A DNA stretch of 64,000 nucleotides from Heloderma charlesbogerti (GCA_026122225.1 JANEZZ010002359.1:473938-537937); one strand, 5' to 3'; positions 29,879 to 41,815 are shown, numbered from the stretch's first letter. Program-made: numbers and translations. The notes: generated from the sequence alone by a model not told the origin.

Positions 29879-30413
29879 GTCAGGAGCGCCCTAGCAGCCT
29901 CTTTCAGTAGACCCCAATAGCCAACTCAAGACACAGACAAAAGGATTCTTTTCAAGGCTTTAATCCTTTTAACAACTTAATGAGTCTTTCAGATGCTATT
30001 TACCAGCAACTAAGCAAGGAACAGCAGAGTGGCCTATGCACTGAGTAGGCAGTTGATCCCCGTTTGAAGGAGAGTCATGTGAAGACCCTGAACTTATGGG
30101 CTAGGGAGAGATCCTCCCTCTTTCCCTTGGGTCCACGGGAGGTGGCCGTTGCTTGCGCGCCAAACGGGTGCTACGCCTCCTTTCCGCGCCCTCCATCGCT
30201 CGTCGCTCCCTGCATCTGCGTCGAGCATCTAGCAAGCCTCGTTCCCGCACTTTCTCACTGCCAGGATCACTATCTATCTCAGGAATGCCGGCAGGAGGAA
30301 TCGCTGCCAACTGCTGTGCCTGTGAGGGATGAGCTAGCTCCTCTCCCACGGATTGCTGAACCTCCTCAGAATCAGAACTGCTCTGGGGTTCTATTGGCTC
30401 AGTTTCCACCCTG
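29879..30413 (-). mobile_element. LTR copy B, nearly complete
   Basis: Homologous along its length to the 538-bp solo LTR at 48405-48942. Its left end lacks the first TG and the 5-bp duplication, but its right end is followed by the same flank (GCAAGCTTAATTCTTGGAAG) as the copy at 48405. So it is a duplicate of that locus, not an independent insertion. Sense is minus strand. Confidence 0.85.
30101..30409 (-). CDS. Open frame conserved inside the LTR family (copy B)
   Basis: About 102 codons, same layout as the copy at 1165: TEPIEPQSSSDSEE start, EIDSDPGSEKVRE middle, Arg-rich GLLDARRRCRERR, and TRLARKQRPPPVDPRERGRI end. No ATG at its start, so it is probably a continuation of an ORF that reaches into the LTR of the full-length element. 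No domain recognised. Confidence 0.35.
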   Translation of the reverse strand: METEPIEPQSSSDSEEVQQSVGEELAHPSQAQQLAAIPPAGIPEIDSDPGSEKVRERGLLDARRRCRERRAMEGAERRRSTRLARKQRPPPVDPRERGRISP

Positions 30414-30559
30414 ACAGCAAGCTTAATTCTTGGAAGTATAGATGAGGCATTTCTACTAAGATAAAGGAATACTAACAGCCCTGTATAAGGCCCTCATGAG
30501 ACAACATCTGTAATACACTGTTGACTTTTGACCACCAATTTTCAGGGAAGATGTGTTCA
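30414..30559. repeat. Duplicated 3' flank of the LTR locus (paralog of 48943-49085)
   Basis: Nearly identical to 48943-49085, including GCAAGCTTAATTCTTGG, ATAAGGCCCTCATGAGAC and CCACCAATTTTCAGGGAAG. The source of this flank is an old LINE-like ORF remnant. Similarity ends at GATGTGTTCAA, where LTR copy C begins. Confidence 0.85.
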
Positions 30560-30912
30560 AGCTGTTTGAAGGAGAGTCACGTGAAGACCCTGAACTTATG
30601 GGCTAGGGAGAGATCCTCCCTCTTTCCCTTGGGTCCACAGGAGGTGGCCGTTGCTTGCGTGCCAAATGGGCGCTACGCCTCCTTTCTGCGCCCTCCATCA
30701 CTCGTCGCTCTCTGCGTCGAGCATCTAACAAGCCTCATTCCCGCACTTTCTCACTGCTGGGATCACTATCTATCTCAGGTATGCCAGCAGGAGGAATCTC
30801 TGCCAGCTGCTGTGCCTGTGAGGGATGAACTGGTTCCTCTCCCACGGATTGCTGATCCTCTTCAGAATCAGAACTGCTCTGGGGTTCTATTGGCTGAGTT
30901 TCCACCCTGACA
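30560..30912 (-). mobile_element. LTR copy C, truncated
   Basis: Lacks the outer roughly 190 bp of the family. It starts at the CTGTTTGAAGGAGAGTCACG segment and runs to CACCCTGACA. The conserved frame is broken here by small deletions (near 30710-30740) and stops. Directly followed by copy D. Confidence 0.85.
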
Positions 30913-31302
30913 CGGTGGCCTATGCGCCGAGTAGGCAGTTGATCCCCATTTGAAGGAGAGTCATGTGAAAACCCTGAACTTATGGGCTAGGGAGAGATCC
31001 TCCCTCTTTCCCTTTGGTCCACGGGAGGTGGCCGTTGCTTGCGCGCCAAACAGGTGCTATGCCTCCTTTCCACGCCCTCCATCGCTCGTCGCTCCCTGCG
31101 TCTGCGTCGAGCATCTACCAAGCCTCATTCCTGCACTTTCTCACTGCTAGGATCACTATCTATCTCAGGAATGCCGGCAGGAGGAATCTCTGCCAGCTGC
31201 TGTGCCTGTGAGGGATGAGCTGGCTCCTTTCCCACAGATTGCTGATCCTCCTCAGAATCAGAATTGCTCTGGGGTTCTATTGGCTCAGTTTCCACCCTGA
31301 CA
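30913..31302 (-). mobile_element. LTR copy D, truncated
   Basis: Starts inside the LTR at GGTGGCCTATGCGCCGAG and runs to CACCCTGACA at 31302. The flank then differs (TCAACTATTTC) from those of copies B and E. The order B, flank, C, D is a tandem cluster of partial copies. Confidence 0.85.
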
Positions 31303-32164
31303 TCAACTATTTCAGTGTCTGAAAGAAGCCTACATGTGGATACATGTTCGTTCATGGGGGATTCTCCATGAATCTGACCACCTTTTGAAACAGTTGTAAA
31401 GTTTACCAAAAAAAATGGACTTCCTTTTGGCATCCAGAGTTAAGCTGGTAGGCAGTCAGGTAGTGTTTTTAATATCTGTTATATTTTATATCTTTTTTAA
31501 AAAAGAACTGTTTATGCCCATAGATGTTTTTGCCTACTTGGAAGCTTTAGGATCAAGTATGCCAAAAGTTTAAAGAAGCAAATACATGAATGGTCACCCT
31601 TGACCTCACTGAACACAATGTTAATATTTGTGAGATAAGCCAGTCTCCCTGTACTGGCACTGTGTTTATATGGCATCCCAAGCACTTAGATATATGTAGC
31701 TTGCTTGTCCAGTGCTGGCAAAGCCTCATGCTCCATTTGCCAGTGAGGATTTCAGACAAAAGGGACTGCTAGCATTTTGTTTAGGCGCCAAATAAAATAC
31801 AGTTGAACTGATCGAATTTTTGCACTAACTGCATTGCTTCAATTCCAGGACTCTGACATCAATTTGAACTGACAAGATCTTCAGCACTGTGTTCTCTCTG
31901 CCTCCTGCTTGGGCCTCACTTCATAAACAGCATCAAATTCAGCCCATCCTATCGTGAGAATGAAATGAAGAATGTTATGTGCCAAGAAAGAGCACAACGA
32001 TGGACAAGGGGGACAAGGGACTGGACAATGGAGGGAGTTCCAGGGGGAGACATGAAGCAGCAGCTGAGGCAGAAGGCAACTCTGTCAGCACTATTCAGGT
32101 GTCCATCTCTTCCTCTGGGTTGTTAACTGCAACCCAATTATTCTGGTGCCCTCCAGAATGATCA
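31303..32164. other. Unassigned non-coding sequence
   Basis: No gene or named repeat recognised. Confidence 0.45.
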
Positions 32165-32245
32165 TTCACCAAGCCAACTGGGGATGATGGGAGTTGAGTT
32201 CCAACACATCTAGAGAGTACCAGGTTGCGGAAGGCTGTTCTAAAT
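32165..32245. mobile_element. hAT-type MITE, partial
   Basis: GATGATGGGAGTTGAGTTCC and ACATCTAGAGAGTACCAGG are a degraded right half of the family at 26835-26972. Confidence 0.5.
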
Positions 32246-32280
32246 GATGGGCAAGAGGATCTAGCATAGTCACCTATTAC

Positions 32281-32603
32281 CAGGGTAGGCAACCTTTTTG
32301 GGCCATGGGCACATTTAGCAATTTGAGACACTGTCCTAGCCACCACCACATGGGCTGCCATGGGAGGCATGGCTAATGACAAGTAACCTGCCCAAAAGAC
32401 TGAGTACAAAGCAGAGGTGTGGTCTGGGCCCCAACATGCTAAACCCCTTTGAACCCACAGTTTTCAGCACCAACAGAAACCTATTTCACATCAAAATGTA
32501 TTTTTTAAAAACTTAAGTGAGAGGGATAGGGCACCTTGGTGGGTGCAAAGAAAGGTATCTGGGGGCACACTGGTGCCCACAAGCATCACATTACCTACCC
32601 CTG
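32281..32603. mobile_element. hAT-type MITE, copy 2 (GGGCACAT family)
   Basis: Starts CAGGGTAGGCAACCTTTTTG and ends TTACCTACCCCTG; the interior matches 3391-3880 (CATGGGCACATTTAGC, GGGATAGGGCACCTTGG, GGGGGCACACTGG). No clear duplication remains. Confidence 0.8.
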
Positions 32604-33904
32604 AACCACTGGGTAACCTGACGCTCCAAACCTTTGTCCTATAACCATTGATTTGAGACAGCTAAAACCATGCCTATTCCATCTGGAAAAATAAAAGCTC
32701 ACTAGCAATATTATATAGTATGCATTTTTGGTATCCATAAAAACTATCTCATCTCACATCAAAACTTGCTAAGGTGAGATTCTAAAAAGCAAATAAATAA
32801 CAAACCATCTGCAGCAAACAGGTTGCCCATTTCAAGCCATATGATTGATCTAAGTGCCTGGGGCACCAAATCCAGAAGCCTGCCTTCCGAAAGGAAGAAC
32901 ACAGCTGTTTTTAGATCTCCCTCCAGTTATACAAAGGTCTTTCATCATCAAAATAGTTTGCTTTTTATGCCATACACATATTAACATATTGGGAAAGCTG
33001 CATTACTCTCACAAATGAGAGCCAGATCCACCGTGTACAATGCAAAAGCCCAAACGTTATGGAACTGCATGACACTGAAACTGTTTTAACCGGAAGGGGG
33101 TTTGGAGGCCTGTCCGCTGGTTTAACTGGAGATTTTGTTAAATCAGTTAACACTCTAGTAAATTAAATCAACCAATCAATTAAAAAGATACATTACAACA
33201 TCTATCATTTTCCAATGATACTTTCACAAAGACAACAATCTCAATTAAACACTATATGGATATTTTGATTATGGAAAACCATCTTGAATATCTTGCCTGA
33301 AACACAAGAGATACCTGGTTCTTCACAACAAATGCCAGCTTCACTAAAATTATGTCCCTCAGGGTAACTTTAGTTAAAATCTGACACAATCCTAAACTGC
33401 ATTTCAAACCTTCATCCAATAAAAGATGCCGTTCTGTGGCTAAAACAACAACACTGCAACCCTATGCACATCTGTTTGGGAATATGCCCTGCAGAACTCA
33501 CTGGAATTACTTCTGAGTAAACAGGCTGTACATTTATTAACCAAAGAACTATTTCACTTCTAGTTGAACTGCTCAACAGAACATGCAAAACGTGTCTTCA
33601 CTCAACTGGAAGCATAGTAAATGTTGCAGAATCGGCACACTGAGAGCCAATGCAAAGAACGTAATTGACAAGCAAGCACAGCGCCTTTAATAATGCTATC
33701 TGAAATTCTATTCTTATTCACTTTATTTTTCTGTCAGTGTTCTGGAAGAAATGTGTCTGGAAGAAATGTGTCCCAGAAGTGGTGATGATGGTGGTGAATT
33801 AAAATATAACAGGTATTTCCACCTAGTAATGTATAATTTTACCAATACTGTACAGGGTAGGGGAGCAGCAAATAACTGAACTTCTCAAACAGCATGGACC
33901 TGTG
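32604..33904. other. Unassigned non-coding sequence
   Basis: No gene recognised. A degraded palindromic-MITE copy lies at about 33448-33535 (CAACCCTATGCACATC and TACTTCTGAGTAAAC). Confidence 0.45.
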
Positions 33905-34078
33905 CGTACCCCCTTTGGGGAGGGACTGTACTTCTGTGGTAAAGCAAATGCTTTGCAGGCAGAAGGTCCCAGGTCCATTCTCTGATATCTCCAGTTAAGA
34001 AGGACCAGGTAGCAGGTGATGTGAAAGACCTCAGGCTGAGATGCGAGAAAGCTATTGTCGGTCAGAGTAGCAGTAGAC
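33905..34078 (+). mobile_element. tRNA-derived SINE, 3'-truncated
   Basis: Plus-strand copy of the SINE at 12009-12209: ACTTCTGTGGTAAAGCAAA (degraded A box), CAGAAGGTCCCAGGTCCATTC (B box region) and GTCAGAGTAGCAGTAGACAATA. The L2 tail at 34079 interrupts the last part. Confidence 0.75.
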
Positions 34079-34890
34079 AATATTATATTATATTATATTA
34101 ATTATTTATTTCATTTTATTTCTATGCCACCTAATAGCCAAAGCTCTCTGGCCAGTTCACAACAATTCACAGAATCACAGATATAAGATAATAAAATACA
34201 GCATAACATTTGAATATGCAAAATTTAAAACAATTTAAACAGATAAAACCAATTTCAATAAAACACTACACCTGTTAAAGACAGCTGATATAAATGCCCC
34301 GCTATATGCCATTAAATCCCTCGGAACAGAGGGTAGTCTTAATATGGTGCCAAAAAGATGACGGTGTTGGCACCAGGCAGGCCTCATTGGGAGCATCGTT
34401 CCATAAATGGGGAGCCACCACTAAGAAAGCCCTCCCCCTTGGTGCCACTTGACAAGCCTCCCTTGGAAGTGGCATTCGGAGGATGGCCTCATGTTGATCG
34501 TAGTGTCCAGGTAGGTTTAGGCTAGGAGAGGCGTTCCATCAGGTGTTGTGGTCCCAAGCCACGTAAGGCTTTATAGGTTAAACCACCACCTTGAATCAGG
34601 CTTAGAAACATACAGGCAGCCAGTGCAAGTGGGCCAGAATTGGTGTTATATGCTCAGACCTTCTGGTCCCAGTTATTAATCTGGCTGCTGCATTTTGCAC
34701 AAGCTGCAGCTTCTGAACCATTTTCAAGGACAGCTCCATGTAGAGCGCATTGCAGTAATCTAATTTGGAGTTTATCAGAGCCTAGACAACTGAAGCCAGG
34801 TTATCCCTGTCCAGATAGGGGCACTGCTGGGCCACCAGCTAAAGCTGGCAGAAGGCACTCCATGCCACTGAGGTCACCTGAACCTCAAGA
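34079..34890 (-). mobile_element. L2-type LINE 3' region with long untranslated tail
   Basis: Begins with (TATTA)n at 34080-34105 and AGCCAAAGCTCTCTGG, the complement of the GAGCTTTGGCTAT motif that precedes the tail of the L2 at 47790-48262. Farther on are segments common in reptile LINE tails (CATGTAGAGCGCATTGCAGTAATC at about 34737-34760). No ORF remains. Confidence 0.65.
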
Positions 34891-36059
34891 TGACCCCATC
34901 CCTTCTGGTCATTATGGCGGCTTAATTCTTTACAGGGAAAACACAGTAAGAGACTTCAAAGTGCAATAACTTTCCAGTGAAATTCTGGAGTCATGCTATA
35001 TTGCAGCACCATCTAATGGCTGTATATTGAAACATATAGAACTTGCCCAGAAATGGGGGGGAAACAGATGAAACCATGTGAAAAGTAGCTGATCTTAATC
35101 CTGCAAGGAATCCAGAAGCAGAAGCCCCGGTAATGGCATGGGATTTTAGCCTGGTGTAGAAATGCTGTGAATCAGCATCTCTGACACTGCAAAAGGCATC
35201 CATCTGAAATGTTCCTTTATTCAATGTGTGGGTTTTCTGCAAGTCACTCAGTCCCATTTTTACTTTACAAGGGATCCTGTAACCTCTGTTCCAAATTACC
35301 TTTGGCCCTGTGTTGTTAAGCTTATGCTATGCAGGGTTAAGAAGTTCACTAACTTTGGTGTCACAGAGTCCTGTTACCACTGGCTCCCATTTCACCTCAT
35401 TCAGTTTCCTACTGTGGTTCACCCAGTGGCATTTTTATTTTCCTTCAGAAAAATATCAAAGCAAACATATTCCTAGATTCAGCTGGACTAGTAGGTCCTA
35501 TGTGGCTGCCAATCTCTAAGCATCTGTCCTTAATGAACCTATGAACAACAAGTATGGCATCTGGTTTCTTCACATGTAATCCCTACAGTAGCAGTGATAA
35601 AGTAGCAGATACAAGAAACTTCATCCTGCTTCACCAAATGTCCAGACCTACAACAGCCATTACAAGGGCCACAGTGTTCTAAAACGACCTTAGTGCATTT
35701 TCTGTTATACTTCTTGTTCTATTCTTGCAGATTCACAAAGAACCATGGAGACTAACATTGAAGCCTACTGTTAACAACGTCCCTGAGACTCCAGGGGATA
35801 ATGCAGAGTGCAGAGAGGGCTTAGAAATTCTTTTGCAATATTAAAGAACTGCCACATTCTATCTCTGAGGTGATTTCATTATAGATGTTGGGGAAATCAT
35901 TCTGGTATCCCTTGGCAACTCAGTATCTGGAAAAAATGCTGAGCAGAAAACAAAACCCCTCCTATTGACCAATAAGCATTACTCTATGAAGTTAATGCAC
36001 CTCACAATTGTTAATTCACTCTACAGTTTTATTGTGTTAGTTGCTGGGCCAAAAGATTA
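34891..36059. other. Unassigned non-coding sequence
   Basis: No gene or named repeat recognised; short frames are not supported. Confidence 0.45.
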
Positions 36060-37034
36060 ACTGGATCAAACTGAGGAGAGGTAACGAGTGGGGTACCGCA
36101 GGGCTCAGTCCTGGGCCCAGTGCTCTTCAACATTTTTATTAATGACTTGGAGGAGGAGGTGCAGGGAATGTTGATCAAATTTGCAGATGACACGGGATAG
36201 CTAATACTTTGGAAGTCAGAAACAAAATTCAAAGTCATCTTGACAGTCTGGAGCACTGGGCAGAAAACAACAGAATGACATTTCATAGGGATAAATGCCA
36301 AGTTCTGCACCTAGGAAAAAGAAACCAAATGCACAGTGACAAGATGGGGGATACGTGGCTCAACAACAAAAGCAGAAGGATCTTGGAATTGTTGCAGCTC
36401 ACAAGCTGAATATGAGCCAACAATGTGATGTGGCTGCAAAAAAGGCCAATGCTATTTTGGGCTGCATTAATAGAAGCATAGCTTCCAAATCCCGGGAAGT
36501 ACTAGTTCCCCTCTACTCAGCACTGGCTAGGCCTCGTCTGGAGTACTGTGTCCAGTTCTGGGCACCGCACTTTAAGAAGGATGCAGACAAGCTGGAGAGG
36601 GTTCAGAGGAGGGCAACAAAGATGATCAGGAGACTGGAAACAAAGCCCTGTGAGGAGAGACTGAAAGAACTGGGCATGTTTAGCCTTGAGAAGAGAAGAC
36701 TGAGGGGAGATAGGATAGTACTCTTCAAGTATTTGAAAGGTTGTCACAGAGAGGAAGGCCAGGTTCTCTTCTTGATCATCCCAGAGTGCAGGACACTGGA
36801 TAATGGGCTCAAGTTACAGGAAGCCAGATTCTGGCTGAACATCAGGAAAATCTTTCTGACTGTTAGAGCAGTACGACAATGGAACCAATTCCCTAAGGAG
36901 GTAGTGGGCTCTCCCACACTGGAGGCATTCAAGATGAGGCTGGACAGCCATCTGTCAGGGATGCTCTGACTTGGATTCCTGCATTGACCAGGGGGTTGGA
37001 CTCGATGGTCTTGTACTATTCTATGATTCTATCA
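36060..37034 (+). mobile_element. CR1 LINE, 5'-truncated, second copy
   Basis: Parallels 18030-19008 closely, from GGGGTACCGCAGGGCTCAG to a 3' end near TATTCTATGATTCTATC (37015-37031). A small deletion removes the region just after GCAGATGACAC (about 36187), so the FADD box keeps its aspartates but loses the following TKLG. Confidence 0.93.
36355..36969 (+). pseudogene. CR1 ORF2 C-terminal segment, 204 codons
   Basis: Reads KDLGIVAAHKLNMSQQCDVA, INRSIASKSREVLVPLYSAL, RPRLEYCVQFWAPHFKKDAD, LERVQRRATKMI and, unlike the first CR1, goes on to the natural C-terminus (VRQWNQFPKEVVGSPTLEAF, RLDSHLSGML). The part upstream of 36355 lies in other frames. Confidence 0.9.
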
Positions 37035-37371
37035 TTATTTTCTGTCCAGACTGAAGAAAATAAACAGCCACCCAGGAGTCCTAACACACCAACCCAAATT
37101 TTACCCACATCACACCATTTTCTATAAATATTGAGGCAAAACTGAAGTATAATAGAGAAAGTATGCTTCAGAGCTGGCCATAGATCAACACAGAGGCAGC
37201 CACCTCAAGCTGTACATTTTAGGTCCATAAAATCATCAGATATTTCATGTATTATTTTTACCAGGGAAGGCTATTTGGATTTTCCACCTCAGGACGCAAC
37301 GTGACTTGACCTTGCTCTGTTCTGTTCGGAGTTTTGTTTGTTTGGTTGGTTTTTAAATCAACCTAATGTTT
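37035..37371. other. Unassigned sequence
   Basis: No feature recognised. Confidence 0.4.
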
Positions 37372-38115
37372 TCCTTTTGGGCCAATGGGGCATAGTTGGA
37401 GTTTTGAGAGTGCTGTGGGTGTTAGCACAAAATGGTTGCCATGGGGGCTGTTGCTCACTCACAAAAGGCTGCCATCGTGGGCGTGGCCAGTCAGAAAACA
37501 CACATTTCACAAAGGCAAACAGGTGAGGCTAAAGGTAACATGCCCAAGAGCCAATGTACGAGGCAGAGGTGGAATCTGACCCCCAAATGCCAAGTCTTAT
37601 ATTAGCCCACACAAAGCACAACAAAATACCATTTAATAGAAGGCAAACTGGTGATTCTCAGAAGAACACACACATAACCAGGCAAAATGCACACCACACC
37701 AAAGCAAATAAGCCCCCCTCCCCAAACATGCAGAACACACAGGCATGTCACAGGCAAACTATCCCCTCACTCCTCGCCATTCCCTCCAGCCCCCACCCCA
37801 AGATGCTGCCCCGACTCTCTAGCCCTCCAGGATGCTCCCCATCATCTTCCAACTACTTTTTTCTTTTTGCTAGGTGCCTGAGCACACTTCAAAATTAAGT
37901 GCTGGGCTTCAGCCGCAGACCATTTTTATTTTCTTAGAATGCCCCTGGGACCCATGCTTGGAAATGAAGATGGTGCTTGAGGCCAGCATGTTGCTTTGTA
38001 ACACTCCAGTGTCAAGTTAAAAAATAATAAATACAAAAAATATATTTTTAAAAAAGAGGAACAGAGAGCCTGGCAGGCACCAAGATGGGGAGCCCAGGAC
38101 TAAAGGCATTAGTTG
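37372..38115. mobile_element. hAT-type MITE, old copy 3 (GGGCACAT family), probably with internal sequence
   Basis: Matches 3391-3880 in patches: TTTTGGGCCAATGGGGCATA, CACAAAATGGTTGCCATGGG, GAGGCAGAGGTGGAATCTGAC and, near the end, AGAGCCTGGCAGGCACCAAG. It is longer (about 740 bp versus 490), so it may be a less-deleted family member. Termini are eroded. Confidence 0.55.
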
Positions 38116-38604
38116 CACACAAAGACTGTGAAGAGTGGACTGTGAAAACGACAGAAATCAGAACTATGTCCATCATGGTCTACTAGCAGATCTAAATGCT
38201 TTTCCAATGCCCTGATAGCCAGGCAAAATTGGTATAATCCATATGAAATAATAATTAGGTATGAATCATTAGCATGTCAAGGGCATTTATCAAGGAAGTG
38301 AAAGGGGGAATGGGAATGACACATCTCCCAAAGGGGAAAACCCAGCCATTTTTTTTCATTATTAAACTAAATCATAATACTAAAAGAGAGAGACTCAGAT
38401 ACAATATTTCTTTTTATACTTTTTAATTCCATTTTTTAAAAATGGATTGATTTCAAAATTCCCTACATCATGGGCATGCATGGGCACCAACTTGCAGCAT
38501 AGGTGCCAAAAGTGGCAGCATGGTCAGCGGAGGCCTGGACAGGAGCAGAAGGGAGCACATGCCTGGCAGTGCTACAATCAGGTTTACACTAATATAAGCT
38601 AGGT
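38116..38604. other. Unassigned sequence
   Basis: No feature recognised apart from A/T-rich stretches. Confidence 0.4.
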
Positions 38605-38711
38605 ACCGTGTAATGCCCCTTCATGGATCACTGCCTTGTTGTGGCGAAGGGGCTTGCGTAACTCAGTGAAGCCATAAGCAATGCCGTGCAGGGCCACAAG
38701 ACGGGCAGGTC

Positions 38712-39125
38712 ATGGCAGAGAGTTCTGACAAAATGTGGTCCACTGGAGAAGGAAATGGCAACCCACTCCAGTATTCTTGCCAACTAAACCCCATGGAATG
38801 TATCACAAGGCTAAAAGAGATGACGCCAGAAGATGAGCCCCTCAGGTCGGAAGGTGTCCAATATACTACTGGGGAAGAGCAGAGGGTATTTCCAAGTAGC
38901 GCCAGAAAGAGTGAAGCGGCTGGGCCAAACCCGAAAGGACACTCTGCTGTGGATGTGTCTGGTGGTGAAAAGAAAATCCGATGCTGTAAAGAACAATATT
39001 GTTTAGGATCCTGCAATGTAAGATCAATGAATCAAGGTCAGCTGGAGGTGGTCAGACATGAGATGGCAAGATTGAACATCAACATCTTGGGAATCAGCGA
39101 ACTAAAATGGACAGGCATGGATTAA
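38712..39125 (+). pseudogene. BovB ORF start and endonuclease N-terminus
   Basis: 137 codons. After a leader region (KMWSTGEGNGNPLQYSCQ, LKEMTPEDEPLRSEG) the endonuclease begins with LGSCNVRSMNQGQLE and LNINILGISELKW. The start codon of the native ORF is not certain. It is stopped by TAA at 39123 where copy 1 reads through (GEFNSGDHHIYYC). Confidence 0.85.
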
Positions 39126-39728
39126 TTTAATTCAGGTGACCATCATATCTACTACTGTGGACAAGAATCCCTTAGAAGAAATGGAGTAGCACTCATAGTC
39201 AACAAAAGGGTGGGAAAAGCAGTACTGGGGTACAATCTTAAAAACGATAGAATGACCTCAGTACGAATCCAAGGCAAACCATTCAACATCACAGTAATTC
39301 AAGTCTATGCCCCAACCACTGATGCCGAAGAAGCTGAGGTTGATCGGTTCTATGAAGACCTACAACACCTTCTAGAACTAACACCAAAAAAAGATGTCCT
39401 CTCCATCATAGGGGATTGGAATGCTAAAGTAGGAAGTCAAGAAATCACCGGGATAACAGGCAGGCATGGCCTTGGTGTACAAAATGAAGCAGGACAAAAG
39501 CTAATAGAGTTTTGCCAAGAGAACATGCTGATCATAGCAAACACTCTTTTCCAACAGCACAAGTGACAACTCTACACATGGACATCACCAGATGGTCAAT
39601 ATCGAAATCAGATTGATTATGTCCTTTGCAGCCAAAGATGGAGAAGCTCTATACAGTCAGTAAAAACAAGACCTGGAGCTGACTGTGGCTCAGATCATGA
39701 ACTTCTTGTTGCAACATTTTGGCTTAAA
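39126..39728 (+). pseudogene. BovB endonuclease, central and C-terminal parts
   Basis: Read in the same frame between stops: VYAPTTDAEEAEVDRFYEDL, IIGDWNAKVG (conserved GDWN motif, catalytic Asp and Asn), NTLFQQHK, then TGA at 39565, TWTSPDGQYRNQIDYVL, and DCGSDHELLVATF (SDH, catalytic). These residues match AP-endonuclease-like domains that nick target DNA. Only the two stops break this part. Confidence 0.9.
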
Positions 39729-40917
39729 TTGAAGACCGTAGGGAAAACCACTAAACCATTCAGGTATGACCTCAATCATATCCCTTATGAATATACAGTG
39801 GAGGTGAGGAATAGATTTCAGGGATTAGACCTGATAGACAGAGTGCCTGAGGAACTATGGACGGAGGTCCGTCACATTGTTCAGGAGGCAGCAACGAAAT
39901 CCATCCCAAAGAAAAAGAAATGCAAGAAAGCCAAGTGGCTGTCTGATGAGGCTTTACAAGTAGCTGAGGAAAGAAGGGAAGCGAAAAGCAAGGGAGAAAG
40001 GGGAAAATATATCCAACTGAATGCAGAGTTCCAGAGAATAGCAAGGAGAGACAAGAAGGCCTTCTTAAATGAACAATGCAAAGAAATCGAGGAAAACAAT
40101 AGAATGGGAAAGACTAGAGATCTCTTCAAGAAAATCGGAGATCTCAAGGGAACGTTTTGTGCAAAGACGGGCATGAAAAAGGACAAAGAAGGCAGGGACC
40201 TAACAGAAGCAGATGAGATTAAGAAGAGGTGGCAAGAATACACAGAAGAACTATGCAGGAAAGATCTGAATGTCCCTGATAGCAACGATAGTGCGGTCAC
40301 TGAACTTGAGCCGGACATCCTAGAGAGTGAAGTCAAGTGGGCCTTAGGAAGCATTACTAACAACAAAGCTAGCGGAGATTACAGTATTCCAGATGAGCTA
40401 TTTAAAATCCTAAAAGATGGTGCTGTTAAAGTGCTGCATTCAATATGCCAACAAATCTGGAACACTCAACAGTGGCCACAAGACTGGAAAAGGTCAGTTT
40501 ACATTCCAATTCCAAAGAAGGGCAACGCCAAAGAGTGTTCAAACTACCGCACAATTGCGCTCATTTCACATGCCAGCAAGGTGATGCTCAAAATCCTACA
40601 AGCTAGGCTTCAGCAGTATGCGAACCGAGAACTACCGGAAGTACAAGCTGGGTTTCGAAGAGGCAGAGGAACTAGAGATCAAATCGCCAACATTCGCTGG
40701 ATCATGGAGAAAGCAAGAGAATTCCAGAAAAGCGTCTATTTCTGCTTCATTGACTACGCTAAAGCCTTTGATTGTGTGGATCACAACAAACTGTGGCAAA
40801 TTCTTAAAGTGATGGGAGTACCAGACCACCTTACCTGTCTCCTGAGAAACCTGTACGAGGGTCAAGAAGCAACAGTAAGAACCAGACATGGAACAGCCGA
40901 GTGGTTCAAAATTGGGA
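39729..40917 (+). pseudogene. BovB linker and RT, first part
   Basis: Open from the KTVGKTTKPFRYDLNHIP region through the basic linker, then SVYIPIPKKGNAKECSNYRT, ALISHASKVMLKILQARLQ, QAGFRRGRGTRDQIANIRW and CFIDYAKAFDCVDHNKLW (first catalytic Asp). Correct frame ends at about 40917, where a G is missing in the KIGKGVRQGC region. Confidence 0.92.
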
Positions 40918-40918
40918 A

Positions 40919-41815
40919 AGAGTACGACAAGGCTGCATATTGTCGCCCTGCTTATTTAACTTATATGCAGAGTACATCATGAGAAACGCCAGGTTGGATG
41001 AATCACAGGTCGGAATTAAGATTGCCGGGAGAAATATCAACAACCTCCGATATGCAGACGATACCACCCTAATGGCAGAAAGCGAAGAGGATCTCAAGAG
41101 CCTCTTGTTGAGGGTGAAAGAGGAGAGTGCAAAAGCTGGTTTGAAACTTAACATCAAAAAAACGAAGATCATGGCATCTGGCCCCATCACTTCCTGGCAT
41201 ATAGAAGGGGAAGAAATGGAAGCTGTGACAGATTTTACTTCCTTGGGCTCCAAGATCACCGCAGACGGTGACTGTAGCCATGAAATTAAAAGATGCTTGC
41301 TCCTTGGGAGGAAAGCTATGGCAAACCTAGACAGCATAGTAAGAAGCAGAGACATCACCTTGCCGACAAAGGTCTGTCTAATCAAAGCTAGGGTTTTCCC
41401 AGTAGTAATGTATGGCTGTGAGAGCTGGACTATAAGGAAGGCTGAGCGCCGAAGAATGGATGCTTTCGAACTGTGGTGCTGGAGAAGACTCTTACGAGTC
41501 CCCTGGACTGCAAGGAGGTCAAATCAGTCCATCCTAAAGGAAATCAACCCTGAGTGCTCATTGGAAGGACAGATCCTGAAGCTCCAGTATTTTGGCCACC
41601 TAATGCGAAGAGAAAACTCTCTGGAAAAGACCCTGATGCTGGGAAAGACTGAAGGCAAAAGGAGAAGGGGACGGCAGAGGATGAGATGGCTAGATAGCAT
41701 CACCGATGAAATGAATATGAACTTGAGCACACTCCGGGAGAGAGCGCAGGACAGGAAGGCCTGGCGTGCTATGGTCCATGGGGTCACGAAGAGTCGGACA
41801 CGACTGAACGACTGA
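40919..41815 (+). pseudogene. BovB RT, second part to natural C-terminus
   Basis: After the frameshift: RQGCILSPCLFNLYAEY, the intact NNLRYADDTTLMAE active site, MASGPITSWHIEGEEMEAV, YGCESWTIRKAERRRMDAF, RRGRQRMRWLDSITDEM and RAMVHGVTKSRTRLND at the end. About 300 codons, uninterrupted. Confidence 0.92.

Noticed and set aside
30064..30910. Plus-strand genes beginning MKESHVKTLNLWARERSS, repeated three times
   Set aside because: They are the antisense of the LTR copies; the repetition comes from LTR duplication, and sense is minus by the polyadenylation signals.
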